Shown here piece by piece: positions 1-7,258 of a stretch of 14,225 nt of DNA. The stretch's first letter is position 1. Each line of letters starts with the position of its first letter. This DNA comes from CAZOMR01 sp964580655 (GTDB taxonomy: Bacteria; RBG-13-61-14; CAZOMR01), in NCBI GenBank assembly GCA_964580655.1, contig CAZOMR010000062.1, positions 1 through 14,225 of the forward strand. The letters run 5' to 3'. The translations under genes and the position numbers were made by a program. The notes under the pieces are model-generated. The model did no database searches, was not told the DNA's origin, and saw nothing but the letters and a program-made list of their open reading frames with translations.

Positions 1-15
1 TTTATTGACATCGTT

Positions 16-44
16 TTTACCCCATGTTAAATTATTGATATAAT
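16..44 (+). promoter_or_regulatory. Candidate sigma70 promoter upstream of cheR
   Basis: TTTACC (16-21), a 17-nt spacer and a perfect TATAAT (39-44) give a sigma70-type promoter about 50 nt before the cheR start. An overlapping alternative is TTGACA (5-10), 17 nt, TAAATT (28-33). Both match 10 of 12 consensus positions, so which one is used cannot be decided by reading. The surrounding DNA is AT-rich, which favours a promoter but also raises the chance of spurious matches. If real, it would drive the chemotaxis cluster. The gene to the left is not in the window, so read-through from upstream is also possible. Confidence 0.45.
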
Positions 45-96
45 TTTAGGTTCAAAACTAAAGATTGCAAAACCGTGGAAGGGTTAGTGCAAAAGT

Positions 97-951
97 ATGG
101 ATGAGCATATTCAACTTATTCTACAGCCTGAAATTTCGGACTCAGCCTTCTCGGAACTCCGCAGAAAGCTTGTTAAAGAACGCGGATTGGACTTGAACGG
201 GTATAAGGATCGCTGTATTCGCAGGCGTATTGCGGTGCGTCTGCGTGCAATGCAATGTTCAAGCCTTGAAGGATACCTTAAGATACTCCTCGAAGACCCC
301 CAGGAGCTGGATCGTCTCATCCAGGCGGTCACGATTAATGTGTCCGGCTTCTTTCGCAATCAGGAGACCTTTGAGCTTATCAGGGAGCGCATCCTTCCTT
401 CTATCATAGCCTGGCGGAATGCCAATGGAGAAAAGGAGTTGAACATCTGGAGCGCTGGGTGTGCGACTGGCGAGGAGGTTTACAGCCTTGCCATAATGCT
501 CCGACAGTATTTTAGAGGGGCTGTGCATTCGATGAGGGTTTTTATCGTGGCAACCGACATCAACGAGTCATTCCTGGCTAGAGCTCGCCAGGGCATCTAT
601 TCCCATGAAAGACTTGAGGCTGTTCCGCCTTCTCTCCGGAAGAGATATTTCCGTGAGCGAGAAGGAAGCCTGGAATTGATTCCCCGAATTCGGGAAATGG
701 TGTCGTTCGAAAAACAGGATTTGTTCGAGCCCTGTCCATTTCGCCAGATGGACTTGATCCTGTGTCGAAATGTGCTGATCTACTTGTCCCGGATGGTCCA
801 GGAGAAGATCTTTCGCGGGTTTCACGAGGCCCTGAGACCGGAAGGATTCCTGGTCCTTGGCAAAACCGAGAGCTTGCTCGAACCGGTCCAGTATGGATTC
901 AGGAGCATCCTGCCCCGAGAGCGGGCTTACCAGAAAGTTGCATTGAGCTGA
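97..951 (+). CDS. cheR: CheR, chemoreceptor glutamate O-methyltransferase
   Basis: This cytoplasmic enzyme transfers methyl groups from S-adenosylmethionine to glutamates of chemoreceptors, the adaptation step of chemotaxis. The 284 residues are full length for the family. An N-terminal helical CheR domain (about 15-75) is followed by the conserved TINVSGFFRN stretch (79-88). The Rossmann-type methyltransferase domain has SAM-binding motif SAGCATGEE (119-127), the acidic ATDI motif with D154, CRNVLIYL (223-230) and GFLVLGKTES (250-259). The chosen ATG follows a distant GGAAGG (77-82), so the ribosome site is weak. The receptor gene starts 17 nt downstream, so enzyme and probable substrate are made together. 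Family assignment is secure; specificity for the adjacent receptor is inferred. Confidence 0.96.
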   Translation: MDEHIQLILQPEISDSAFSELRRKLVKERGLDLNGYKDRCIRRRIAVRLRAMQCSSLEGYLKILLEDPQELDRLIQAVTINVSGFFRNQETFELIRERILPSIIAWRNANGEKELNIWSAGCATGEEVYSLAIMLRQYFRGAVHSMRVFIVATDINESFLARARQGIYSHERLEAVPPSLRKRYFREREGSLELIPRIREMVSFEKQDLFEPCPFRQMDLILCRNVLIYLSRMVQEKIFRGFHEALRPEGFLVLGKTESLLEPVQYGFRSILPRERAYQKVALS

Positions 952-968
952 AGGAGGTGGCAGAGAAA

Positions 969-2402
969 ATGAAATCAAGGTTGGCCACCAAGATTTTAGT
1001 GGGATACCTTCTCATCGCCGCGGTGACAATTGTCATCTATGTGATTATGGATTGGGTGAACCAGCAAGGATACCTGAGCACGCTTAGTGCATCCATTCTG
1101 GCCGGTTGCCTGATAATCATCTTCACCGTGCTAGGCGGGCTTTTTTATTCCAGGATGATTACAGGCGACCTGCATGAGCTGATCGAGTCCGCTCGACACA
1201 TAAGCCAGGGAGACCTTACCGAGGGAGTGAAGATTCAGCGGAAAAAGCGCTACCCTGACGAGATTGACGACCTTATCGGGTCTATCAACGCCATGCTCGA
1301 GAGTCTAAGGGAGCTCGCCGGTCGCACCCAGAACACAGCCATCAACATCTCCCAGTCAGCGCAGAATCTGTCCGCAACTGCCCAGGAAATGAATGCCAGC
1401 ACCGAGGAGATCTCGGGGACTATCGAGGAGATCAGCAGGGGAGCGGAATTGCAGGCTTCGCTTGTAGAAAATACATCCAAGACTGTGCGGGAGATGGCCG
1501 GTAGCATTGAGCTCACATCCTCGAACGCCATGGTAACTTCCACCTCTGTCTCCGAGGCCGCAACAAAGGCCCAGCAATCCGGAGACCTCTCTAATGTCGC
1601 GACTGAAAAGACGAAGAGTGTTTTTGAAAAGATGGCCAACTCCCAGGAAATGGTGGTGCGCTTTGGCGAGAAGACCCAGCGGATCGGAAAGATAGTGGAG
1701 ATGATCACCAACATCGCCCGGCAGACCAACCTGCTTGCTCTCAATGCCACCATCGAGGCGGCCCGCGCTGGCGAATACGGCAAGGGCTTCGCAGTGGTCG
1801 CGGATGAAATACGCAAGCTCGCGGAGGGCACTTCCGTAAGTGCGGAACAGATCACTGACCTGGTTGCCGAGGTTGAGGCTGAGAGCAATCGAGTGGTCAC
1901 GGTCATGCGGGAGACCGCGAACGACATCAGCGAAGGCCAGGAAGACCTGGGAACCATCCGCGCATCGCTTGAAGAAATAGTGCAAATGGTCACCACCGCG
2001 GCCGAGAAAGTGAGGAACATATCGGACTTGAGCCAGATACAGTCCGAGGGCGCTAAAGAGCTTGTCCGGAGCATAGATGAAATCGCCAAGGTGGCCCATG
2101 ACAATGCCTCCAACACCGAGGAAGTCAGCGCGGCAACACAGGAGCAAACAGCTTCCATGCAGGAAATGTCATCTTCCGCACAGGCGTTGAGCCGGCTATC
2201 CGACGAGATGAAAACACTCGTCTCCCGGTTCCGCCTGGACACGGAAAGGGTCACCGCTAAAGAGACGGAGATCGTGGATTTCCTCCCAACACCCCCGGAG
2301 ACCAGTGAAGAAAAACCGGAGGCAAAAACCAAAAAAGCAGGTTCCGGAACTGAGGTCAAAGGAAAAATCGAAGATGATGATGTGGATTTCGTTTTCGAAT
2401 AA
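969..2402 (+). CDS. Methyl-accepting chemotaxis protein with two TM segments and minimal external loop
   Basis: Chemoreceptor that should control CheA through CheW. The frame is open from 762, but the start at 969 is preferred: it follows AAGGAGGTGG (951-960) and avoids a long overlap with cheR, giving 477 residues. TM1 is about 9-29 and TM2 about 41-61, joined by only about 11 residues, so there is no periplasmic ligand domain. A HAMP domain (about 61-115) leads into a long helical hairpin whose tip holds IEAARAGEYGKGFAVVADE (262-280). Each arm has roughly 20 or more heptads, suggesting the long 40H-44H class. Likely methylation sites are E146/E147 and E384/E385. A flexible Pro/Lys/Glu-rich tail ends in acidic, aromatic DDDVDFVFE. 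The signal sensed is unknown; membrane state or a partner protein is possible. Confidence 0.95.
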   Translation: MKSRLATKILVGYLLIAAVTIVIYVIMDWVNQQGYLSTLSASILAGCLIIIFTVLGGLFYSRMITGDLHELIESARHISQGDLTEGVKIQRKKRYPDEIDDLIGSINAMLESLRELAGRTQNTAINISQSAQNLSATAQEMNASTEEISGTIEEISRGAELQASLVENTSKTVREMAGSIELTSSNAMVTSTSVSEAATKAQQSGDLSNVATEKTKSVFEKMANSQEMVVRFGEKTQRIGKIVEMITNIARQTNLLALNATIEAARAGEYGKGFAVVADEIRKLAEGTSVSAEQITDLVAEVEAESNRVVTVMRETANDISEGQEDLGTIRASLEEIVQMVTTAAEKVRNISDLSQIQSEGAKELVRSIDEIAKVAHDNASNTEEVSAATQEQTASMQEMSSSAQALSRLSDEMKTLVSRFRLDTERVTAKETEIVDFLPTPPETSEEKPEAKTKKAGSGTEVKGKIEDDDVDFVFE

Positions 2403-2411
2403 AAGGGCAAG

Positions 2412-2870
2412 ATGAAAGTCGTGCCCCACGAGGAAACATATCGTCAGATGGTTTGCTTTTATATCGGAGGGGAGTTGTTCGGCTTTGATATTCACTTCGT
2501 AGACAAGGTGATCGAAGTGCCGACTTTATCCTTTGTGCCCCGGGCTCCTCTCTTCAGCCGCGGAGTGGTGAATCACCGCGGTAAGGTTGCGGCAGTGGTT
2601 GACCTGGCAAAGTTTTTCGGTCTGGAGGAAAGCGACCTGAATCCGGATCACAGGATAATCATTATTGATAGCCAGGTATATCACCTGGGACTGCTCGTGG
2701 ACCGTGTAGAAAGAATTGAGACGGTTCCACTCTACGGTGATATGGTGCGACCTGCGGCAGGATTGACCAAAAATCCTTATGTAAACAAGGTGGTCAATCT
2801 GGGTGGAAGGATTTTTAATTTGATTGATCTGGAGAAGCTCCTGCAAGAAATCGAAAGCTACTATGCCTGA
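2412..2870 (+). CDS. cheW: CheW, receptor-kinase coupling protein
   Basis: CheW is the cytoplasmic adaptor that links chemoreceptor tips to the P5 domain of CheA. The 152 residues make a single CheW-like beta-barrel domain. Recognisable parts are the opening strand YRQMVCFYIGGELFGFDI (10-27), the family hallmark SRGVVNHRGKVAAVVDL (49-65), the second-barrel strand HLGLLVDRVERI (91-102) and the closing GGRIFNLIDLEKLL (131-144). The start codon sits 9 nt after the receptor stop, with AAGGG at 2403-2407, consistent with co-translation. It is the only CheW-type adaptor in the window apart from the CheA P5 domain. No CheV-like receiver is attached. Confidence 0.95.
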   Translation: MKVVPHEETYRQMVCFYIGGELFGFDIHFVDKVIEVPTLSFVPRAPLFSRGVVNHRGKVAAVVDLAKFFGLEESDLNPDHRIIIIDSQVYHLGLLVDRVERIETVPLYGDMVRPAAGLTKNPYVNKVVNLGGRIFNLIDLEKLLQEIESYYA

Positions 2871-2904
2871 TCCCTTGTAGTCGGGAAGGCGGAGGAGGTA
2901 ATAA

Positions 2905-3270
2905 ATGGCCATACGGATTCTAATCGCTGATGATGCGCTCTTTATGAGAAACATGATCAAGGAAGTCTTTACAAGCAATGAATTCGAGGTGGTGGGAGAA
3001 GCGACTAATGGTACGGAGGCGGTTGAAAAATATCGCGAGCTTACACCAGATGTGACCACAATGGATATCGTCATGCCGCAGAAAAGCGGGATCGAAGCAG
3101 TCCGCGACATCATCAAGATAAACAAGGACGCAAGAATAGTCATGTGTTCCGCTCTAGGCCAGGAATCCCTGGTCATGGAAGCAATCGAGGCAGGAGCCGC
3201 GGATTTCATCGTCAAACCCTTTAAACCGGAAAAAGTAGTTGAGATAGTCAAAAAAGTCGTCCAGCTTTAG
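2905..3270 (+). CDS. cheY: CheY-type stand-alone response regulator
   Basis: Single-domain receiver of 121 residues, expected to be phosphorylated by CheA and to carry the output signal. All key residues are present: acidic pair D9/D10, phosphoacceptor D54 in TTMDIVMP, S82 at the Thr/Ser switch position (MCSALG) and K104 in IVKPF. A very strong ribosome-binding site, GGAGGAGGT (2891-2899), lies 5 nt before the ATG, the best in the cluster, fitting the high CheY level usually needed. It sits between cheW and cheA with a 61-nt gap before cheA. The target (flagellar switch, pilus motor or other) cannot be told. CheC encoded nearby is its probable phosphatase. Confidence 0.93.
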   Translation: MAIRILIADDALFMRNMIKEVFTSNEFEVVGEATNGTEAVEKYRELTPDVTTMDIVMPQKSGIEAVRDIIKINKDARIVMCSALGQESLVMEAIEAGAADFIVKPFKPEKVVEIVKKVVQL

Positions 3271-3331
3271 AGAAGCGCTCGCTTTTATTTAGATGGGCGA
3301 GTCGGGCGGCTGAATTCAAGGGATAAATTCC

Positions 3332-5293
3332 ATGGACATGGCAAAATATAAAGAACTCTTCGTCAGTGAGACCAGGGAACATCTTCAATCTCTGGACGAA
3401 AATCTATCTCTCCTGCAAAAAGACTCAAGCCATGCCGAGGCTATCGCGGCGTGCTTCCGTAATGCCCATTCCATCAAGGGCATGGCCGCAAGCATGGGCT
3501 ATGAGGCTATCCGGAACCTGGCCCACTCCATGGAAGACCTCCTGGATGATTTCCGTCAAGGCCAAAGAGAGGTTATCCCGGAAGCCCTGGACATCCTTTT
3601 TGAAGGCCTGGACCTTCTTGAAAAAATGGTGCAGGAGGTTGCTCTTGATAAAACTCTATCAATTGATCCTCAGCCCATCCGTCAACGCATCGAATCCTTT
3701 CGGGGACAGAGCACGATGGACACGGCCGGGACTACACCTGCTAAGCCTCTGACACCCTCACAAAACGAGAAGCCGGAACCCGGACACGCTAATTTCACCC
3801 TGCGAATGGTTCTGGCACCCGAAACGCCAGCCCCGGGTGTTCGCGGGTTTCTAATCTTCAAGCGCATCCGGGAAATGGGAAAAATCATGTCCTCAAGACC
3901 CGGATTGGAAGAAATCAAAACCGGAAAATTCCTTGATGATAAAAACGGCCTTGCCATGGAAATTGACCTTAGTACCGATGCGGCCCAGACAGAGATAGTT
4001 AACGCTATCAATTCTCTGGCAGAGGTGCAGGGTTTTGAAATCCGGGAGTATCGTGGGGCACAGTCAAGACCGGGCCCTGCTGAACCGGAAATAATGGAAG
4101 GACCCGCAGCCTCTGTAATGGCCTCGGACCCCTTTGCCGCTTCGCCCCTGCCACAGACTGTGCGGGTCAAGACCAGGGCGCTTGACTCCTTTATCAACAC
4201 GCTGGGCGAGATGATCCTGATCAAATCCGAGCTCAAGGAGACAGCCAAGCGGCAAACAACACCAGGACTCAGCCAGGGCCTTGATAAACTCGATCGCATT
4301 GTCAAAGACTTTCATGACCAGGTTATGGAAATCCGCCTCATGCCTCTGGAAGCCGTGACCGGGCGACTGCCAAAGGCCGTGCGCGAGCTGATACGCGATG
4401 AGGGCAAAAAGGCCCAGTTCGAGATAATCGGAAAGGACATTGAACTGGACCGCGCCATACTGGAGCAGTTGACAGACCCACTGCTTCACCTGCTTAGAAA
4501 TTCTGTCAACCACGGGATCGAGCCGCCAGGGGAGCGAGAGAGAGCGGGCAAGAACCCTGTTGGGGCCATCCTTCTCGAAGCATACCGCCAGCGCGACATG
4601 GTACTCATTGAACTCCGGGACGACGGCCGCGGCATGGACCCTTTCCAGCTCAAGGAGATCGCGCTGGCTCGAGGGTTTATCCAACCGGAGGATGCAGAAA
4701 GGATGACAGACGAGGACGCTCTTCAGTTGGTGTTTCTTCCAGGATTTACATCGGCCCAGCAAGTGGACATGGTCTCCGGCAGGGGGGTTGGCATGGATGC
4801 TGTCCGGAGCACCGTGGAAGGGCTGGGCGGCTTCGTCACCCTGGCTTCTGAGCTCAGCCGCGGCACCACGGTCACGCTTCATCTGCCCAGGACCATCGCC
4901 ATCGTCAATGTCCTGCTGATTCGACTGGCCAAGGAAATCTTCGCAATTCCAATCAACAAGGTTCAGAAGACCGTGGAAGTCCTTCCACAACATCTCCGTC
5001 AAAGCCAGAAACAAAAATATTATATCGAGCGCCAGGAACTGATCCCGTTACTCGAACTCCACCGGTTCCTGGATATGCCCCTGCCCGAAAATAAGCAATT
5101 CCCGCTATCCGCATTGCTCATTGAGGTGCAGAAACGAAAACTGGCCCTGGTGGTAGATGAATTCATCGGCCAGGAAGAAGCCTTCATCAGGCCCCTTGGG
5201 AAACCGCTGGAGCGTATCAGCGGGCTTGCAGGCGTCACCATGCTGGGGGACGGCAGAATCGTCTTCGTCCTTGATACCCTGGGTCTGGTATGA
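3332..5293 (+). CDS. cheA: CheA, chemotaxis histidine kinase
   Basis: Receptor-controlled kinase that phosphorylates CheY. The 653 residues contain all five domains. P1/HPt: phosphorylated H46 in NAHSIKG. P2-like regulator-binding domain: about 152-242, flanked by Pro-rich linkers. P3 dimerisation: about 275-345. P4 ATPase: N box LLRNSVNHG (387-395), G1 DDGRGMD (430-436), GFTSAQ (471-476) and G2 GRGVGMD (483-489). P5 CheW-like domain: about 518-653. AAGGGA (3318-3323) is 8 nt from the chosen ATG; an in-frame ATG at 3338 is a minor alternative. The stop codon overlaps the start of cheC as ATGA. No key residue appears missing, so it should be an active kinase. Confidence 0.97.
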   Translation: MDMAKYKELFVSETREHLQSLDENLSLLQKDSSHAEAIAACFRNAHSIKGMAASMGYEAIRNLAHSMEDLLDDFRQGQREVIPEALDILFEGLDLLEKMVQEVALDKTLSIDPQPIRQRIESFRGQSTMDTAGTTPAKPLTPSQNEKPEPGHANFTLRMVLAPETPAPGVRGFLIFKRIREMGKIMSSRPGLEEIKTGKFLDDKNGLAMEIDLSTDAAQTEIVNAINSLAEVQGFEIREYRGAQSRPGPAEPEIMEGPAASVMASDPFAASPLPQTVRVKTRALDSFINTLGEMILIKSELKETAKRQTTPGLSQGLDKLDRIVKDFHDQVMEIRLMPLEAVTGRLPKAVRELIRDEGKKAQFEIIGKDIELDRAILEQLTDPLLHLLRNSVNHGIEPPGERERAGKNPVGAILLEAYRQRDMVLIELRDDGRGMDPFQLKEIALARGFIQPEDAERMTDEDALQLVFLPGFTSAQQVDMVSGRGVGMDAVRSTVEGLGGFVTLASELSRGTTVTLHLPRTIAIVNVLLIRLAKEIFAIPINKVQKTVEVLPQHLRQSQKQKYYIERQELIPLLELHRFLDMPLPENKQFPLSALLIEVQKRKLALVVDEFIGQEEAFIRPLGKPLERISGLAGVTMLGDGRIVFVLDTLGLV

Positions 5294-5955
5294 GGAAAAG
5301 CATGAATTCACGCACTCAATCTTTGGCTATTGAAGACTTGAAACACATCCACCTGGACGCTCTCCAGGAAATCTGCAACATCGGCATGGGACACGCGGCC
5401 ACGGCCCTGTCCCAGATGATAGGCAAACCAGTCCACATCAATGCCCCGCAGGTGCGGTTAGCATCTATGGCAGAGGTGCCGGAAATCATCGGCGGTGCGG
5501 AACAGGTGGTGGTCGGCATATACCTGCAAATCAGGGGAGAGGTGCAGGGCAATATCCTTCTCATATTCCCCATGGAAAGCGTGCAAGCCCTCGTGAGCCT
5601 TCTCACCGGCGAAGGCCCCGGTCAGCAAATAGCGCTTACAGAGTTACATGTCTCGATGTTGAAAGAAGTGGGAAACATCCTGGCCGGAAGTTACTTAAGC
5701 ACCATGGAACAACTTCTACAGATAACTTTGTTGCCGAGCGTGCCCTCGCTGGCCTTTGATATGGTGGGAGCAATCGTGGATTATATCTTGATCCAGTTAG
5801 GCCAGGAAACCGACACCACCCTGGTGATCAAGGCCGAGTTCTTTGCCAAAGACCAGAAAATACGCGGGCATTTCTTCCTGCTTCCGGACCCCATTTCCCT
5901 GGAACTGATCCTTCGGGCCAGCCGCGTGCAAGAGGGGACAGGGGAAACCCGATGA
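5290..5955 (+). CDS. cheC: CheC, CheY-phosphate phosphatase and CheD partner
   Basis: CheC dephosphorylates CheY-P and, in Bacillus and Thermotoga, binds and modulates CheD. Both copies of the active-site signature are visible: D23, E27, N30 in DALQEICNIGMG, and S122, E126, N129 in SMLKEVGNILAG. This is therefore a two-site CheC rather than a one-site type. The 221 residues match a CheC without a fused FliN/SpoA domain. The ATG at 5290 overlaps the cheA stop. The in-frame ATG at 5302 has a better-placed GAGGA (5292-5296, 5-nt spacing) and may be the true start, giving 217 residues. The gene overlaps cheD by 4 nt, so the two partners are translationally coupled. Confidence 0.93.
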   Translation: MRKSMNSRTQSLAIEDLKHIHLDALQEICNIGMGHAATALSQMIGKPVHINAPQVRLASMAEVPEIIGGAEQVVVGIYLQIRGEVQGNILLIFPMESVQALVSLLTGEGPGQQIALTELHVSMLKEVGNILAGSYLSTMEQLLQITLLPSVPSLAFDMVGAIVDYILIQLGQETDTTLVIKAEFFAKDQKIRGHFFLLPDPISLELILRASRVQEGTGETR

Positions 5956-6488
5956 AGAAAGCGCCTTGCCTGCGTGTCCGCATCTCCGAATTCCAGGTAG
6001 CCCGCACCCCGGCCACCCTGAAATCTCATGGCCTGGGATCCTGCGTGGGCGTAGCGATTTATGATCCCCAGACAAAGATCGGAGGCCTTGCCCATGTGCT
6101 CCTTCCTTCATCTAAAAAACTAAACCCGAACTCCCCTTCTCCAGATACCGCGGACTCTCCCAGGAACCCGTTCAAGTTCGCGGACCTGGCTATTGAAGAA
6201 ATGAGGGATGAGCTGATAAGACAGGGATGTGAAGCGGGCCGGCTGATCGCCAAGATAGCCGGAGGAGCCAACATGTTTCCCAATCGCTACAACACTAATC
6301 CGGATCATGTGGTCAAGCCGGGTATCGGGAAACGAAATGTCCAGGCCGCTAAAGGGAAACTGAAGGAACTGGGAATATCGCTTGCGGCAGAGGATGTGGG
6401 GGGAGAGCATGGAAGGACCCTGGAGTTCGACATCGAGACAGGGAATCTATGCATCTCGACTTCCACCGGGGATGTGCGAATAATCTAA
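5952..6488 (+). CDS. cheD: CheD, chemoreceptor glutamine deamidase
   Basis: CheD converts receptor glutamines to glutamates, making methylation sites, and its activity is tied to CheC. The 178 residues show the family core: HGLGSCVGVAIYD with nucleophile C31, GLAHVLLPSS with catalytic H48, then KIAGGANMF and IGKRNVQAAKGKLKELGI. In the Thermotoga enzyme the third catalytic residue is a Thr six positions before the Cys; here that position is S25, a conservative change judged by eye. The start codon overlaps the cheC stop (ATGA). The enzyme would act on the receptor encoded at 969-2402, which has Gln/Glu pairs such as Q391/E392. Because no CheB is encoded nearby, CheD is the only deamidase seen in the cluster. 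Confidence 0.95.
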   Translation: MKKAPCLRVRISEFQVARTPATLKSHGLGSCVGVAIYDPQTKIGGLAHVLLPSSKKLNPNSPSPDTADSPRNPFKFADLAIEEMRDELIRQGCEAGRLIAKIAGGANMFPNRYNTNPDHVVKPGIGKRNVQAAKGKLKELGISLAAEDVGGEHGRTLEFDIETGNLCISTSTGDVRII

Positions 6489-6506
6489 ACCAGGCCGGGA
6501 TCCGCT

Positions 6507-7256
6507 ATGGATGAAAAGAGACTGCGCAAACTACTCAATGACCTGCAAAAAGGCCGCATCAGCGAGGATCATGCCTTCGAGACATTGAAACGGCTTCCCT
6601 TCGGTGAACTGGGCATTGCAAAGGTAGACCATCATCGCTTTATCCGCAGAGGCTTGCCAGAAGTCATTCTTGGCGAAGGCAAAACAATCCAACAGGTGAA
6701 TGCTATTGTCGGGGAAATGCTGAAGCAAGAGGTGAATGTGCTTATCACCCGTGTTTCCCCGGAGATGGCCCGCGGGGTGCGGAAGAAATTTCCCAAGGCA
6801 CGCATCAACTCACAGGCCAGAACCATTACAATAACCAGGAAGCCCTTCCGCAAACAGGGCAAGGGCCTGGTACTGATCATCAGCGCGGGCACATCGGACA
6901 TGCCTGTTGCGGAAGAGGCCCGTGAAAGCGCCGAGTTCCTTGGCAACAAGGTGGAAGTGCTCTACGATGTGGGGGTGGCTGGAATCCACCGGCTGATTGA
7001 TCATGAGAAAAAACTACGCAAGGCACGGGTGCTGATAGTGGTGGCCGGCATGGAAGGAGCACTGGCAAGCGTGGTAGCCGGTCTCCTGGATAAACCCGTG
7101 ATCGCGGTGCCCACAAGCACAGGCTACGGGGCCAGCTTCGGCGGGGTATCGGCCTTGCTCGGCATGCTCAACTCATGCGCCTCCGGTGTATCCGTGGTTA
7201 ATATTGATAACGGGTTTGGCGCGGCCTGCGCCGCCACCATGATTAACAGGCTCTGA
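6507..7256 (+). CDS. larB: LarB, pyridinium-3,5-biscarboxylate mononucleotide synthase
   Basis: LarB carries out the first step of nickel-pincer nucleotide synthesis: carboxylation of nicotinic acid adenine dinucleotide at C5 with release of AMP. The 249 residues are full length. An N-terminal helical part includes LPFGELGIAKVDHHR (30-44) and RRGLPEVILGEGK (47-59). A PurE/AIR-carboxylase-like domain begins near 120: ISAGTSDMPVAEEA (125-138), DVGVAGIHRL (154-163), VVAGMEGALASVVAGL (178-193), PTSTGYGASFGGVSALLGML (202-221). C224 in LNSCASGV fits the cysteine that binds the substrate covalently in the Lactobacillus enzyme. It starts 18 nt after cheD, and larC follows after 2 nt. Older databases call this family circadian-like or AIR carboxylase. 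Confidence 0.94.
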   Translation: MDEKRLRKLLNDLQKGRISEDHAFETLKRLPFGELGIAKVDHHRFIRRGLPEVILGEGKTIQQVNAIVGEMLKQEVNVLITRVSPEMARGVRKKFPKARINSQARTITITRKPFRKQGKGLVLIISAGTSDMPVAEEARESAEFLGNKVEVLYDVGVAGIHRLIDHEKKLRKARVLIVVAGMEGALASVVAGLLDKPVIAVPTSTGYGASFGGVSALLGMLNSCASGVSVVNIDNGFGAACAATMINRL

Positions 7257-7258
7257 AC

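Noticed and set aside
59..85. TAAAGATT resembling the -35 of a sigma28 (flagellar) promoter
   Set aside because: The expected -10 (GCCGATAA-like) is absent at the right distance, so only half a site is present.
77..90. GG-N10-GC spacing resembling a sigma54 -24/-12 promoter before cheR
   Set aside because: It lies only 6 nt before the cheR ATG, so transcription would begin inside the gene, and the flanking bases match the consensus only partly. The GGAAGG here is better read as a weak ribosome site.
762..968. N-terminal extension of the receptor frame inside cheR
   Set aside because: It overlaps cheR almost completely, reads as low-complexity shadow sequence, and a much better start with AAGGAGG exists at 969.
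1250..2410. Long minus-strand open frame opposite the receptor gene
   Set aside because: It is the antisense shadow of a helical, Glu/Ser/Ala-rich coding region, with no recognisable domain and no ribosome site of note.
3273..3290. AAGC-GCTC-GCTT followed by TTATTT after cheY, resembling a terminator
   Set aside because: The stem is only 4 bp (5 bp would leave a 2-nt loop) and the T run is interrupted. It is too weak to call, though it could slightly lower read-through into cheA.
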